A stretch of DNA of 10,945 nt from an uncultured Lachnospiraceae bacterium (GCA_902796375.1 CADBOW010000048.1:1-10945); one strand, 5' to 3'. Shown: positions 1-6,726, counted from the stretch's first letter. Notes: a model not told the origin generated them from the sequence alone. A program made the numbers and translations.

Positions 1-218
1 GGTTCGGTATCGTACATGAAGGCATTCTGATGAAGGAAATGTCTCAGGAGGATATGCAGACCCAGAGCAGGATCACATCGATCAATGTTGCTGATGAGGA
101 TGTTGAAAAGGCATTACAGCTGTTGAAGAACGGCGGGGTAAATGTAAAGGGAACCGAGCATGCATCCACATCTCTGGAGGACTTCTATTTCGGATTGATC
201 GGAGGTGGCGAGGAATGA
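1..218 (+). CDS. ABC transporter ATP-binding protein, C-terminal fragment (5' end outside window)
   Basis: The open frame enters from the left edge (first full codon at base 3) and ends at TGA 216-218, giving about 71 residues. It reads FGIVHEGILMKEMS followed by a variable helical region and SLEDFYFGLIGG. This matches the tail of BcrA/CcmA-type drug or peptide exporter ATPases: the strand after the H-loop ('D/RIGIIxxGxLxxE'), then the C-terminal extension ending in 'SLEDxFxxL'. The Walker A, Walker B and signature motifs would lie upstream, outside the window. Its stop overlaps the start of the permease gene by 4 nt (ATGA), which indicates translational coupling and one transporter. The protein would energise the permease at the cytoplasmic face. 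The substrate cannot be inferred. Confidence 0.85.
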   Translation, partial: FGIVHEGILMKEMSQEDMQTQSRITSINVADEDVEKALQLLKNGGVNVKGTEHASTSLEDFYFGLIGGGEE

Positions 219-1102
219 TGAAGCGAATTGTTTTTACGGATTTACGGCGTGTGCAGAAGAAGAAAAGTTTTATCATATGCATGTCCATCGTTGTTCTGCT
301 GATGCTGATCATTGTTGTGTTTGCATTCCTCAAGCCGGTAAGCGGGATCAATCTGGCCGACTCGAAGGAAACCAGCGGAAAGGCGCTCCGATTCCTGGAT
401 AATATCTCCATTGCATTTGGCATGATGCCGTTTCTGGTCGGAATTCCCATCTATCAGGCTGTTTTCACGGATGATTTCAAGAGCCGTACCATGCAGATGG
501 CCATCGGCCGGGGAATCTCCAGAAGAAGACTGATCCTTGCGAGATTCTATGAAGTGATTGCGATGCTTGTGGAAGCCTGTGTGATCTTTACCGTGGTCGG
601 GATCATCGCCGGATTTATCCTGGGCGCATCCATCAGCGGAATTGCGCTTATGGTCGGCAAGCTGTGGTTCGATTCGATATTGATCGTTGCGAATCTCTCG
701 ATCGCCATGCTGATCCTGTATATGTCGCAGAGCGCCACCGGTGGTCTGGTAATGTATATTCTGATGGCAGCGGATGTATTTCGTCTGCTTCTGGTGATGG
801 CGGATATGATACCGTTCCTGAAGAATAACGACATTAAGCTGTCCAATATCCTTCCGGGAAGTATTCACCAGCTGGCAAAGAACAATCTGTTCGGATATGT
901 TCCGACTGCTACGGATGTAACAGAAATCGGCGAGACTCTTCAGGAAGGATCTGACGAGCTGATCAAAAGGATCGTAGACGGGACTGTGGAGACAAACTAC
1001 CTGAAGGCGTTGCTCTATACATCGATCCTGGTGGGGGTTTTCATCATCCTTCCGCTGGTTCTGTCCCAGACAGTATTCCGTAAGAAGGAACTGGAATTCT
1101 AG
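215..1102 (+). CDS. ABC-2 type transporter permease
   Basis: A 295-aa integral membrane protein. Hydrophobic segments lie at about residues 18-39, 64-84, 113-136, 153-170, 176-199 and 264-287, the six-helix layout of ABC-2 permeases. The N-terminus is basic (KR..RRVQKKK), and a charged segment around residues 86-111 (DDFKSRTMQMAIGRGISRRR) follows helix 2. That 'tmxxaigrGisRxrlxxaK/R' segment is typical of ABC-2 permeases from Clostridia, where it forms the coupling region with the ATPase. A soluble loop at about residues 200-262 precedes the last helix. Two adjacent ATGs (215 and 218) are possible starts; GGAGGTGG at 201-208 is the ribosome binding site within the upstream gene. The partner ATPase overlaps at its 5' end. 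The substrate is unknown; antimicrobial peptide or lipid export is common in the family but not shown here. Confidence 0.87.
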   Translation: MMKRIVFTDLRRVQKKKSFIICMSIVVLLMLIIVVFAFLKPVSGINLADSKETSGKALRFLDNISIAFGMMPFLVGIPIYQAVFTDDFKSRTMQMAIGRGISRRRLILARFYEVIAMLVEACVIFTVVGIIAGFILGASISGIALMVGKLWFDSILIVANLSIAMLILYMSQSATGGLVMYILMAADVFRLLLVMADMIPFLKNNDIKLSNILPGSIHQLAKNNLFGYVPTATDVTEIGETLQEGSDELIKRIVDGTVETNYLKALLYTSILVGVFIILPLVLSQTVFRKKELEF

Positions 1103-1167
1103 AATTAACGAATTACAACGTAATCGGTTCCGAGACTTCATCAGGGGGTTCGAGAACCTGTAAAATG

Positions 1168-1204
1168 AAGGAGAGCACACGCTGTATGGCGGCTCTCCTT
1201 TTTG
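1168..1204 (+). terminator. Intrinsic terminator after the ABC permease
   Basis: A perfect 9-bp stem: AAGGAGAGC (1168-1176) pairs with GCTCTCCTT (1192-1200), with a 15-nt loop. The T-run starts in the stem end and continues at 1201-1203. It lies 66 nt downstream of the permease stop and closes the transporter operon. Confidence 0.85.
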
Positions 1205-1412
1205 TGTGCATTGGACCCCGCGGGTATAGTTCGGATAATCGTCTTGTAAATGCATTTTTCAGTCGTTAGAATGAAAATGACAGTATATTCATGGGCTTCG
1301 GCTGAAGCCCGGAGATGGAAAGAAAGGTATCGGATCTATATGAACATGAGGAACAACCATACCGCTCTTTCTGATCGGATACAGAATGGCCCGAAAAACA
1401 GAGTAAAATGTT
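1205..1412 (+). other. Non-coding stretch with two hairpins and no convincing gene
   Basis: I see no credible gene here. The 61-codon frame at 1250-1435 has no ribosome binding site and no recognisable sequence. There are two structures. One is a 7-bp perfect hairpin, GGGCTTC (1293-1299) with GAAGCCC (1304-1310), loop GGCT, and no T-run. The other is a longer imperfect stem in which GAAAG (1318-1322) pairs with CTTTC (1367-1371) and GGTAT (1326-1330) pairs with ATACC (1359-1363), separated by a 3x3 internal loop. It could be a structured leader if the promoter at 1211-1239 is used. No known riboswitch class is recognisable. Confidence 0.4.
1211..1239 (+). promoter_or_regulatory. Candidate upstream promoter for a leader or small RNA
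   Basis: TTGGAC (1211-1216) and GATAAT (1234-1239) are separated by 17 nt, a fair sigma-A fit with a good -10 and a weaker -35. Transcription would start near 1246, about 250 nt before the next gene. It would therefore make either a long 5' leader or a separate small RNA. Promoter matches of this quality also occur by chance. Confidence 0.35.
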
Positions 1413-1441
1413 TTGTTCCGCCTTTGGCCATGTGATATAAT
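1413..1441 (+). promoter_or_regulatory. Strong sigma-A promoter for the 1495-5253 operon
   Basis: TTGTTC (1413-1418) and TATAAT (1436-1441) are spaced exactly 17 nt apart. A TG at 1433-1434 gives an extended -10 (TGATATAAT). Transcription would start near 1448, leaving a leader of about 47 nt before the ATG at 1495. This is the best promoter sequence in the window and sits directly upstream of the operon. Confidence 0.75.
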
Positions 1442-1494
1442 AGCGGGAGGCAGAATACCTTATGACCCTGATATCGTAGAATTTGGAGTGTGCC

Positions 1495-1998
1495 ATGAAA
1501 AGAGAAGAACAAACACAGGTTGGGAAAATGCTCTATGATGCGATCCGTGCATTTGATACGGATAAGGCGGCCAGAGAGGATTATTACAGAATTATGGATA
1601 CGGAGATCGAAGTGAGAGGACGGCAGCAGACCATCCGGGAACAGATTCTCCGTATATATGCCATGCTGTTCTGTGATGATATGAATCTTGAGATCGGAGC
1701 GGTCGCAGGACCGGATGAGGTTGAGGCAACCGCAGACCGATTGTATATCGGAACGGCGGGGTTTGATCCGGATCATTGGTACCGTATGAAGTATGGTTTT
1801 CCGGTGATCGATGAAGATAATTTCGACCGTTTCGCGGCATTGGTCATATCTGATCTGAAGGCAGGCCCGATGCACGAGGCTATGATGAAGCATGGAGATA
1901 TGCTTTTGGTTGGTGAACGGAATCCGCTTCAGCTTACGGAGGAGGAACGTCAGTCACAGAAGCTTGTTGCAATCGACTTGAATTCGATTGGGAGGTGA
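1495..1998 (+). CDS. Uncharacterised 167-aa protein, first gene of a regulator/S41 peptidase operon
   Basis: I do not recognise this protein. The ATG at 1495 is preferred because GGAG at 1485-1488 lies 6 nt upstream; an in-frame TTG at 1483 would sit on top of that site. The product is acidic, with no signal peptide or membrane helix, so it is probably cytoplasmic. The N-terminal half looks helical (residues about 1-60, rich in E, R, D, K). The middle holds IGAVAGPDEVEATADRLYIG and a segment with FDPDHWYRMKYGF, and the C-terminus carries MLLVGERNPLQLTEEE. A real gene is supported by the strong promoter 53 nt upstream of the ATG, the good ribosome binding site, and the 5-nt gap to the regulator gene. 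The context suggests a role linked to the regulator or the secreted peptidase; this is inference. No function is assigned. Confidence 0.75.
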   Translation: MKREEQTQVGKMLYDAIRAFDTDKAAREDYYRIMDTEIEVRGRQQTIREQILRIYAMLFCDDMNLEIGAVAGPDEVEATADRLYIGTAGFDPDHWYRMKYGFPVIDEDNFDRFAALVISDLKAGPMHEAMMKHGDMLLVGERNPLQLTEEERQSQKLVAIDLNSIGR

Positions 1999-2003
1999 CG
2001 GAT

Positions 2004-2819
2004 ATGACGATTCTTTTGGTGGAACGAAATAAAGCGGTATTGAAGCAGATGGAAGAAATGCTGACTTCCATGGTTCCGGATGTGACGCTTTTGTCCTATT
2101 CGGATAGTCCAGGTGCACTTGCAGAGGCCAGAATGAAGAAGGTGGATGTGGCATTTCTGGACGAGAAGCTTCCGGAAATGGACGGTCTGCTTCTCGGACG
2201 GTATCTGAAGGATATCTATCCGGAGGTGAATATCATTGTCATGACGAAGACCCGCTCGGCCGCATTTGAGGCCATGGCACTTCGTGCCAGCGGCTGTATA
2301 CTTCTTCCTCCGGCGGAGACAGATGTGAAAAAGGAGTTAATGGAACTCAGATATCCCCCGGAAGAACGCAGGAAGAAGAAGGTATTTGCCCAGACCTTTG
2401 GCAATTTCGAGCTGTTTATCGACGGGGTTCCGGTTGCGTTTAAGTATTCAAAGACCAAGGAGATCGTAGCGCTCCTGATCAACAACAAGGGAGTACAGAC
2501 CACCAATGGGGAGATCATAGCGTCTCTCTGGGAGGATGACGGGGATCCGAAGGTGAAATCCTCATATCTGAGCAATCTGCGACAGGATCTTCAGAACACG
2601 CTGACAGATCTGAAGCAGAATGATATTATTATCAAACAGCGCGGAAGTATGGCCATCGTCATGGATAAGATCGACTGTGACCTGTATGAGTGGCTGGCGA
2701 AGAAGAAACGCTCCGGATATCAGTATCTGGGAGACTATATGAACCAGTACAGCTGGGCGGAATTTGTCCATGCTGAGCTGGACGAGATCAGCTATATGCT
2801 GGATGAAGAGGGTGCATAA
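2004..2819 (+). CDS. Response-regulator-like protein: degenerate receiver domain plus SARP-like winged helix
   Basis: A 271-aa cytoplasmic protein. Residues about 1-115 form a CheY-like receiver: ILLVERN at the start, VDVAFLDEKLPEMDG with the candidate phospho-acceptor D53, IIVMTKT with T81, and SGCILLPP where the family normally has 'sGYLLKPv'. The acidic pair is reduced to E7-R8, and the conserved lysine is replaced by L101, so normal phosphorylation is doubtful. Residues about 125-230 form an OmpR/SARP-like winged helix: FGNFELFIDGVPVAFKYSKTKEIVALLINNKG, then a recognition-helix region YLSNLRQDLQNTL. That opening is typical of the SARP-like regulators common in Lachnospiraceae. The ATG at 2004 is chosen because GGAGG at 1991-1995 lies 8 nt upstream; the GTG at 1995 overlaps that site. 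No histidine kinase lies next to it. The gene sits 5 nt after the unassigned gene and 19 nt before the peptidase gene, so it probably controls its own operon (inference). Confidence 0.85.
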   Translation: MTILLVERNKAVLKQMEEMLTSMVPDVTLLSYSDSPGALAEARMKKVDVAFLDEKLPEMDGLLLGRYLKDIYPEVNIIVMTKTRSAAFEAMALRASGCILLPPAETDVKKELMELRYPPEERRKKKVFAQTFGNFELFIDGVPVAFKYSKTKEIVALLINNKGVQTTNGEIIASLWEDDGDPKVKSSYLSNLRQDLQNTLTDLKQNDIIIKQRGSMAIVMDKIDCDLYEWLAKKKRSGYQYLGDYMNQYSWAEFVHAELDEISYMLDEEGA

Positions 2820-2838
2820 AATCTGAAGGGAGAGGAAC

Positions 2839-5253
2839 ATGAGATTAAAGAGGGCGTTTTATGGCGTGGTTTTGGGAGCAGCGCTTTCCTGCATGGTCTG
2901 GTCTGCTCCGGTGCTTCCGGCTCAGGCGGCGACAAAGGCAGAGGAGACGGAGGAAATATCGGTTGATCGGAAGCAGATTCCGGTTTATCGGAAATCCATG
3001 AAGGACAAGGAGAAGGTTGAGTGCCTCTTCTATGAGGATATTCCGAATGTACCCTATATTTCCGTGACCACATTTGCAAAGACCTTCTACAACATTGACA
3101 TGATTTCGAAGGAGAAGAACGGCGTCTTCACTTTGACACGGAAGAAGGTGGATTCCAAGGATGGGAAGGGGAAAATCGCAAAGGTGGATGTGAACAAGGA
3201 CACCTTTGTGACAGACGATTATTCAAATTTCATCGACCCGATCGCCCTTGTTGAAAAGGGAACTTCCGACGGAGATATTCCGTATATTAAAGAGGATAAG
3301 AAGGCATCGGTGGCCACCGGAACGGCGAAGAAGAAAACGCTGGATTTCGGGAAGGATGGGATCGATCTTCGGGAAACGGACGGTGTCCTGTATGCTCCGC
3401 TGTCCACCCTTTCCGACATGTATACCGCATCAACGGCGATCACGGTATATTATAACGGTGAGAAGATCTACTTTGACAGTTTGCTTGATACGGAGATTCT
3501 GGATGTCGGACACGCGAGAAGCAAGGATAAAAAGATGCTGGGGACCCTGGGAGAATCCAAGATCAGATCCAAGGACATGGCTGAATTCACATATAAGGAG
3601 CTCTGTTTCGTAATTGACAATTTTTATGGATTCCCCTGTACGAAGAATGCATTTCATGATTATATCAGGAAAAACGGATTCGATGCAGCCCTTAAAAAGT
3701 ACGACAAGGAGCTTCGCGGGATGCTCCTCAGTACAGACCGGGAGAAATACATGGTTGGTATGGCCCGGCTGTTCATCTACTGGATGAATGACGGCGGACA
3801 TACAGGCATCGTTTTGGAACCGCAGCTGGAGAACTATCCGAAACTTTCAAAGCAGATTGGTAATGCTGTTTCTGAAGATGATCCCCAAACGAAGTATAAG
3901 TTCACATATTATGAGAAAATGATGAGTCATTCAATTACCGAAGAGATCATCAAGGTGACACGTAAGATGGCCTTCAAAGATACGGAAACCTATCATGAAA
4001 TCGGGGATACGGCCATCATCCGTTTTGACGAGTTTGTTACTGATTCCGAGGCGTGGCGTAAGTTCTATAAGGGAAAGGGAGAGATGCCAGCTGACCCGTC
4101 GAAGGACACATTTGGATATCTTCAGAGCTGCCTTCAGAAGGTGAAGAAGAACCCCGAGATCAGGAATATTGTCATAGATCTGACCACGAACAGCGGAGGT
4201 GAGGAAGAGGCTCTGGCATCCGTGGAAGACCTTCTGATGGGCGGAAATGAGGTACAGATTCTGGATGAAGCAACCGGAGTAAAGCGATCCACTGTATTTA
4301 AAGTGGATCGGAATATGGATGGGAAGTTTGATTCGAAGGATAAGAAGGTGACCTTTAAGGATTATAATATCGCAGTTCTTACAAGCGTTTGTTCTTTCTC
4401 CAGCGCAAATGCACTTCCGGCATATGCGAAGGATAACGGATTCATGGTTTTGGGAGTACCCTCCGGCGGCGGAGCCTGTTCCATATCCGTGCGGGCAACG
4501 GCAGATGGACTGAACTACCAGATTTCCTCCGAGAATATGGTGGTGTGCAATTCTCTGGATTCGATCGATGACGGGATCCCGGTAGATGCGCTGCTTTCCA
4601 AGAAGACGGGAGTCACCTATAACTATTCTACATTGTTTGACACTGTTGAAATGAGCCGTCAGATTCACAAGTTCTATAAGGATTATAAGAAAGAATGGGT
4701 ATCCGGATACTGGTATGATGAGAACAGTGTAATGGATAAAAAGCATACCGGAAGCTGGATCACGGATGGAACGGAAACCAGGTATCAGGTCAAGGATCAG
4801 GGCGTGCTGAAAGATCAGTGGGCTAAGATCGACGGTGAGAAATACTATTTTGATGAGAACGGCAATATGGTCAAGGCCGAGTACAGAAATGGTTACTGGC
4901 TGGACAGGAACGGAAAGAAGACAGGTCGTGCAAAGCATACATGGAAGAAGGAAGGCGGCAGCTGGAAGTATGTGGACACGAAGGGAACGTGCCTGAAGAA
5001 CCGCTGGCAGAAGATCGATGGAAAATGGTACTTCTTCGATCAGGAGGGTAACATGGCAGCCAATGCCTGGGTCAGAGGCTACTGGGTTGGCAAAAACGGA
5101 GCCTGGGTCTATCCGTACAAAGGATCCTGGAAGAAGGTGAACGGAAGCTGGAGGTATGGAGATACCAGCGGATGGACAGCGAAGAACGGGACCTATACGA
5201 TCAACGGAAAGAAATACAACTTTAATGCGACGGGCATTTGCCTGAACCCGTAA
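2839..5253 (+). CDS. Secreted S41-family peptidase with C-terminal choline/cell-wall-binding repeats
   Basis: An 804-aa secreted protein. Residues 1-31 are a signal peptide (basic MRLKR, hydrophobic core, cleavage near LPAQAA). Residues about 40-215 resemble copper-amine-oxidase-N-like beta domains (PYISVTTFAKTFYN; GVLYAPLSTLSDMY). Residues about 250-600 are the S41 peptidase domain: DGGHT with H321, NIVIDLTTNSGG at 443-454, and CSFSSANALP with the candidate nucleophile serine at 521/522. The lysine used by CtpA-type enzymes about 25 residues after the serine is absent (SGGG at 542-545). The DGHT-type histidine suggests the tricorn/IRBP-like branch instead. No PDZ domain is evident. Residues about 620-804 carry aromatic repeats such as WAKIDGEKYYFDENGNM, WQKIDGKWYFFDQEGNM and YTINGKKYNFNATG, which normally bind choline or wall polymers and hold the protein at the cell surface. 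The start has AGGGAGAGG 5 nt upstream. It ends the operon, 19 nt after the regulator gene. Catalytic activity is likely but not certain. Confidence 0.88.
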   Translation: MRLKRAFYGVVLGAALSCMVWSAPVLPAQAATKAEETEEISVDRKQIPVYRKSMKDKEKVECLFYEDIPNVPYISVTTFAKTFYNIDMISKEKNGVFTLTRKKVDSKDGKGKIAKVDVNKDTFVTDDYSNFIDPIALVEKGTSDGDIPYIKEDKKASVATGTAKKKTLDFGKDGIDLRETDGVLYAPLSTLSDMYTASTAITVYYNGEKIYFDSLLDTEILDVGHARSKDKKMLGTLGESKIRSKDMAEFTYKELCFVIDNFYGFPCTKNAFHDYIRKNGFDAALKKYDKELRGMLLSTDREKYMVGMARLFIYWMNDGGHTGIVLEPQLENYPKLSKQIGNAVSEDDPQTKYKFTYYEKMMSHSITEEIIKVTRKMAFKDTETYHEIGDTAIIRFDEFVTDSEAWRKFYKGKGEMPADPSKDTFGYLQSCLQKVKKNPEIRNIVIDLTTNSGGEEEALASVEDLLMGGNEVQILDEATGVKRSTVFKVDRNMDGKFDSKDKKVTFKDYNIAVLTSVCSFSSANALPAYAKDNGFMVLGVPSGGGACSISVRATADGLNYQISSENMVVCNSLDSIDDGIPVDALLSKKTGVTYNYSTLFDTVEMSRQIHKFYKDYKKEWVSGYWYDENSVMDKKHTGSWITDGTETRYQVKDQGVLKDQWAKIDGEKYYFDENGNMVKAEYRNGYWLDRNGKKTGRAKHTWKKEGGSWKYVDTKGTCLKNRWQKIDGKWYFFDQEGNMAANAWVRGYWVGKNGAWVYPYKGSWKKVNGSWRYGDTSGWTAKNGTYTINGKKYNFNATGICLNP

Positions 5254-5256
5254 GGA

Positions 5257-5331
5257 GCATGCATGAAGCGGCATACTTCTCCACCGGGGAGGAGGGCTTC
5301 CTGCCTGGTCGATTCAACGCTTTATGCATGC
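5257..5331. repeat. Large inverted repeat with internal hairpins downstream of the S41 gene
   Basis: GCATGCATGAAGCG (5257-5270) pairs with CGCTTTATGCATGC (5318-5331) over 14 positions, with a single G-U pair. The enclosed 47 nt contain a second stem, CTTCTCC (5276-5282) with GGAGGAG (5288-5294), separated by ACCGG. The structure begins 3 nt after the peptidase stop codon. It has no T-run, so it is not a standard terminator. It could protect the mRNA 3' end, be a structured RNA, or be a genome-dispersed palindromic element. Confidence 0.6.
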
Positions 5332-5373
5332 CACCGGTGTGCAGCGTCCGCGTTAGTCGGCATTATCGCGCAA

Positions 5374-5423
5374 ATGATAAAGATCAGCACCATCGGCCTG
5401 GCCGGTGGTGCTGATCTTGTCAT
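5374..5423. terminator. Strong hairpin between convergent genes, probable (bidirectional) terminator
   Basis: AAGATCAGCACCA (5380-5392) pairs perfectly with TGGTGCTGATCTT (5406-5418). The stem continues inward through one G-U and three G-C pairs (TCGG with CCGG) to a 5-nt loop, 17 bp in all. An outer ATGA/TCAT adds 4 bp. It lies about 120 nt after the S41 stop and 85 nt after the araR stop on the other strand. The plus-strand flank (GTCATATAG) is not T-rich. On the minus strand the stem is followed by TTTATCATTT, so it fits termination of araR transcripts better. Confidence 0.55.
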
Positions 5424-5507
5424 ATAGAAATCCGGCTGACGCCGGGCTTCGCGCCCTTGACGCTCGGGTGTGTACGGTTCTCGAAATGCCGGATGGCGTT
5501 TCGGGTC
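5424..5507. repeat. Cluster of short GC-rich inverted repeats after the araR stop
   Basis: Three compact hairpins are visible. CCGGC (5432-5436) pairs with GCCGG (5441-5445). GGGC and GCCC flank TTCGC at about 5444-5456. CGAAATGCC (5482-5490) pairs with GGCGTTTCG (5495-5503), loop GGAT, 9 bp with one wobble pair. The last lies 4 nt beyond the araR stop on the minus strand and may be part of its 3' end. None has a clear T-run. There is no open frame here that I would call a gene. Confidence 0.5.
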
Positions 5508-6599
5508 CTATATATATCTTGAAACACATGAGTTTCCGATGATCAGCTCGGGTTCGATGATCACCCGGGGGGTTACCTCCTCCTGCCGGATCATTTTCAG
5601 CAGCGTTTCGGCAGCAATCTCACCCAGTCGTTCCTGGGGATGGACGATGGTGGTGAGCTGCAGACCTGCGATGGAAGCGTAGCCGGAATTGTCATAGCCG
5701 GTGACGGAAATGTCATCCGGAACCCTGAGGCCGGTTTCCTCGATGGCACGGATCGCATGAACCGCAATCTGATCATTGTAGCAGACAACGGCATCCATGG
5801 GCTTCTTCTCCAAGATCCGGTTCTTCAGACTGGTATAGGGATGAACCCTGCGGTCTTCGGTATAATACCAGATCACCTTGTCCGGATCATAGATCATGCC
5901 GGCCTCGCTGAGAGCCCGGGCATATCCCTTATGCCTGTCCTGTCCCTGACTGTCATCGCTTTTGAAGATTCCGTATATGTTTTTATGCCCGGTCTCGATC
6001 AGATGCCGGGTCAGAAGGTAGGTTCCCTTTTCATCATTCATCAGAATATGGACCTTATCCTGCATGGCCTCGTAATGCCCCTGAATGAAGAGATAGGGGA
6101 TCTCGAACTCCTCCAGACGTTCGAAAAGATTCCGGTGCTTCAGGTACATATTGCTCTTGCTGGGTTCGATGATGATCCCGTCGATGTCCTTCGTGAGCAG
6201 CTCCTCCAGACAGCGGATCTCCCCGGAGCGGGAGTTGTTTGTATGCTTCAGAATGATGCTGTAGCCCTGTTCCGAAAGGACGCTGTCGATTCCGCTGATC
6301 ACCTTCGGGAAGATATAATCCGAGAGGTAGGTCAGTACGATGGCGATATTCTTGGAGGCTTTCCGGTGGGCAAGCCTTTCGGAGATATAGCGTCCGCTTC
6401 CGTGAACGGCGTAAATGAGTCCCTCGTGTTCCAGCGCCTCCAGCGCCTTGCGGATCGTCTGCCGGCTGACATTGTAACGGGCGGCCAGTACATTTTCGGA
6501 AGGGAGCTTGTCCCCGGCACGACTGGTATCTGCGAAAATGAGCTTTCGCAGATCTTCCTCGATATTGTAGTATTTCTTCTGATTGATCTTCTCGTCCAT
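5508..6599 (-). CDS. araR: AraR-type transcriptional repressor (GntR winged helix + LacI-like sugar-binding domain)
   Basis: A 363-aa cytoplasmic regulator, almost the length of Bacillus subtilis AraR (362 aa). Residues about 8-75 are a GntR winged helix: KLPSENVLAARYNVSRQTIRKALEALEHEGLIYAVHGSGRYIS includes the helix-turn-helix and the wing. Residues about 84-355 form a LacI/periplasmic-binding-like effector domain: NIAIVLTYLSDYIFPKVISGID at its start, then DGIIIEPSKS, MDAVVCYNDQIA and PDDISVTGYDNS. This GntR/LacI hybrid is the AraR architecture, and L-arabinose is the family's usual inducer. I start at the ATG at 6599 because AGGAGAG lies about 7 nt upstream on the minus strand; the longer frame to 6734 runs through the operator. 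The gene is divergent from araA with a candidate AraR operator between them, so it should repress araA and itself. The effector assignment rests on family and context. Confidence 0.9.
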   Translation of the reverse strand: MDEKINQKKYYNIEEDLRKLIFADTSRAGDKLPSENVLAARYNVSRQTIRKALEALEHEGLIYAVHGSGRYISERLAHRKASKNIAIVLTYLSDYIFPKVISGIDSVLSEQGYSIILKHTNNSRSGEIRCLEELLTKDIDGIIIEPSKSNMYLKHRNLFERLEEFEIPYLFIQGHYEAMQDKVHILMNDEKGTYLLTRHLIETGHKNIYGIFKSDDSQGQDRHKGYARALSEAGMIYDPDKVIWYYTEDRRVHPYTSLKNRILEKKPMDAVVCYNDQIAVHAIRAIEETGLRVPDDISVTGYDNSGYASIAGLQLTTIVHPQERLGEIAAETLLKMIRQEEVTPRVIIEPELIIGNSCVSRYI

Positions 6600-6662
6600 G
6601 GTCTCTCTCCTGCAGGCTTCTGATTCATACCGAATATCTGCTGTATCCATCGCTTCTGTTGT

Positions 6663-6691
6663 ATCATATCCTTCCCGGAAAAACAACACAA
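6663..6691 (-). promoter_or_regulatory. Candidate araR promoter
   Basis: Reading the minus strand, TTGTGT (plus 6686-6691) and TATGAT (plus 6663-6668) are separated by 17 nt. The -10 matches the consensus at 5 of 6 positions; the -35 keeps TTG only. Transcription would start near 6656, about 57 nt before the araR ATG. The operator lies just upstream of the -35, which would allow autoregulation. Confidence 0.5.
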
Positions 6692-6696
6692 AAAAA

Positions 6697-6726
6697 ACAA
6701 CTTGGTAAGATGTACATACAAGTTGT
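6697..6726. promoter_or_regulatory. Candidate AraR operator between araR and araA
   Basis: AGATGTACATACAAGT (6708-6723) matches the Bacillus AraR box ATTTGTACGTACAAAT at 12 of 16 positions, keeping the TGTAC and TACAA cores. It lies within a perfect 8-bp inverted repeat, ACAACTTG (6697-6704) and CAAGTTGT (6719-6726), with 14 nt between the arms. A second TGTAC occurs at 6724-6728. The site sits between the two divergent promoters and touches the candidate araA -35, the right place to repress both genes. The comparison is to the Bacillus consensus as I remember it; binding in this organism is inferred. Confidence 0.65.

Noticed and set aside
1147..1158. GGTTCGAGAACC resembling a tRNA T-arm
   Set aside because: No acceptor stem, anticodon arm or D-arm can be built around it; it is a short chance palindrome.
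242..1255. Long minus-strand open frame opposite the ABC permease
   Set aside because: It is a shadow of the permease: no membrane or domain pattern, no ribosome binding site, and it runs through the terminator at 1168-1204.
1250..1435. Possible 61-aa small protein upstream of the operon
   Set aside because: It lacks a ribosome binding site, has no family features, and its end overlaps the best promoter in the window.
3931..5274. 447-codon minus-strand open frame opposite the S41 gene
   Set aside because: The translation has no recognisable domain, while the opposite strand has a signal peptide, catalytic motifs and repeats. It would also start inside the inverted repeat.
5640..6623. 327-codon plus-strand open frame inside araR
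   Set aside because: It is antisense to a clear GntR/LacI-type regulator and has no family features.
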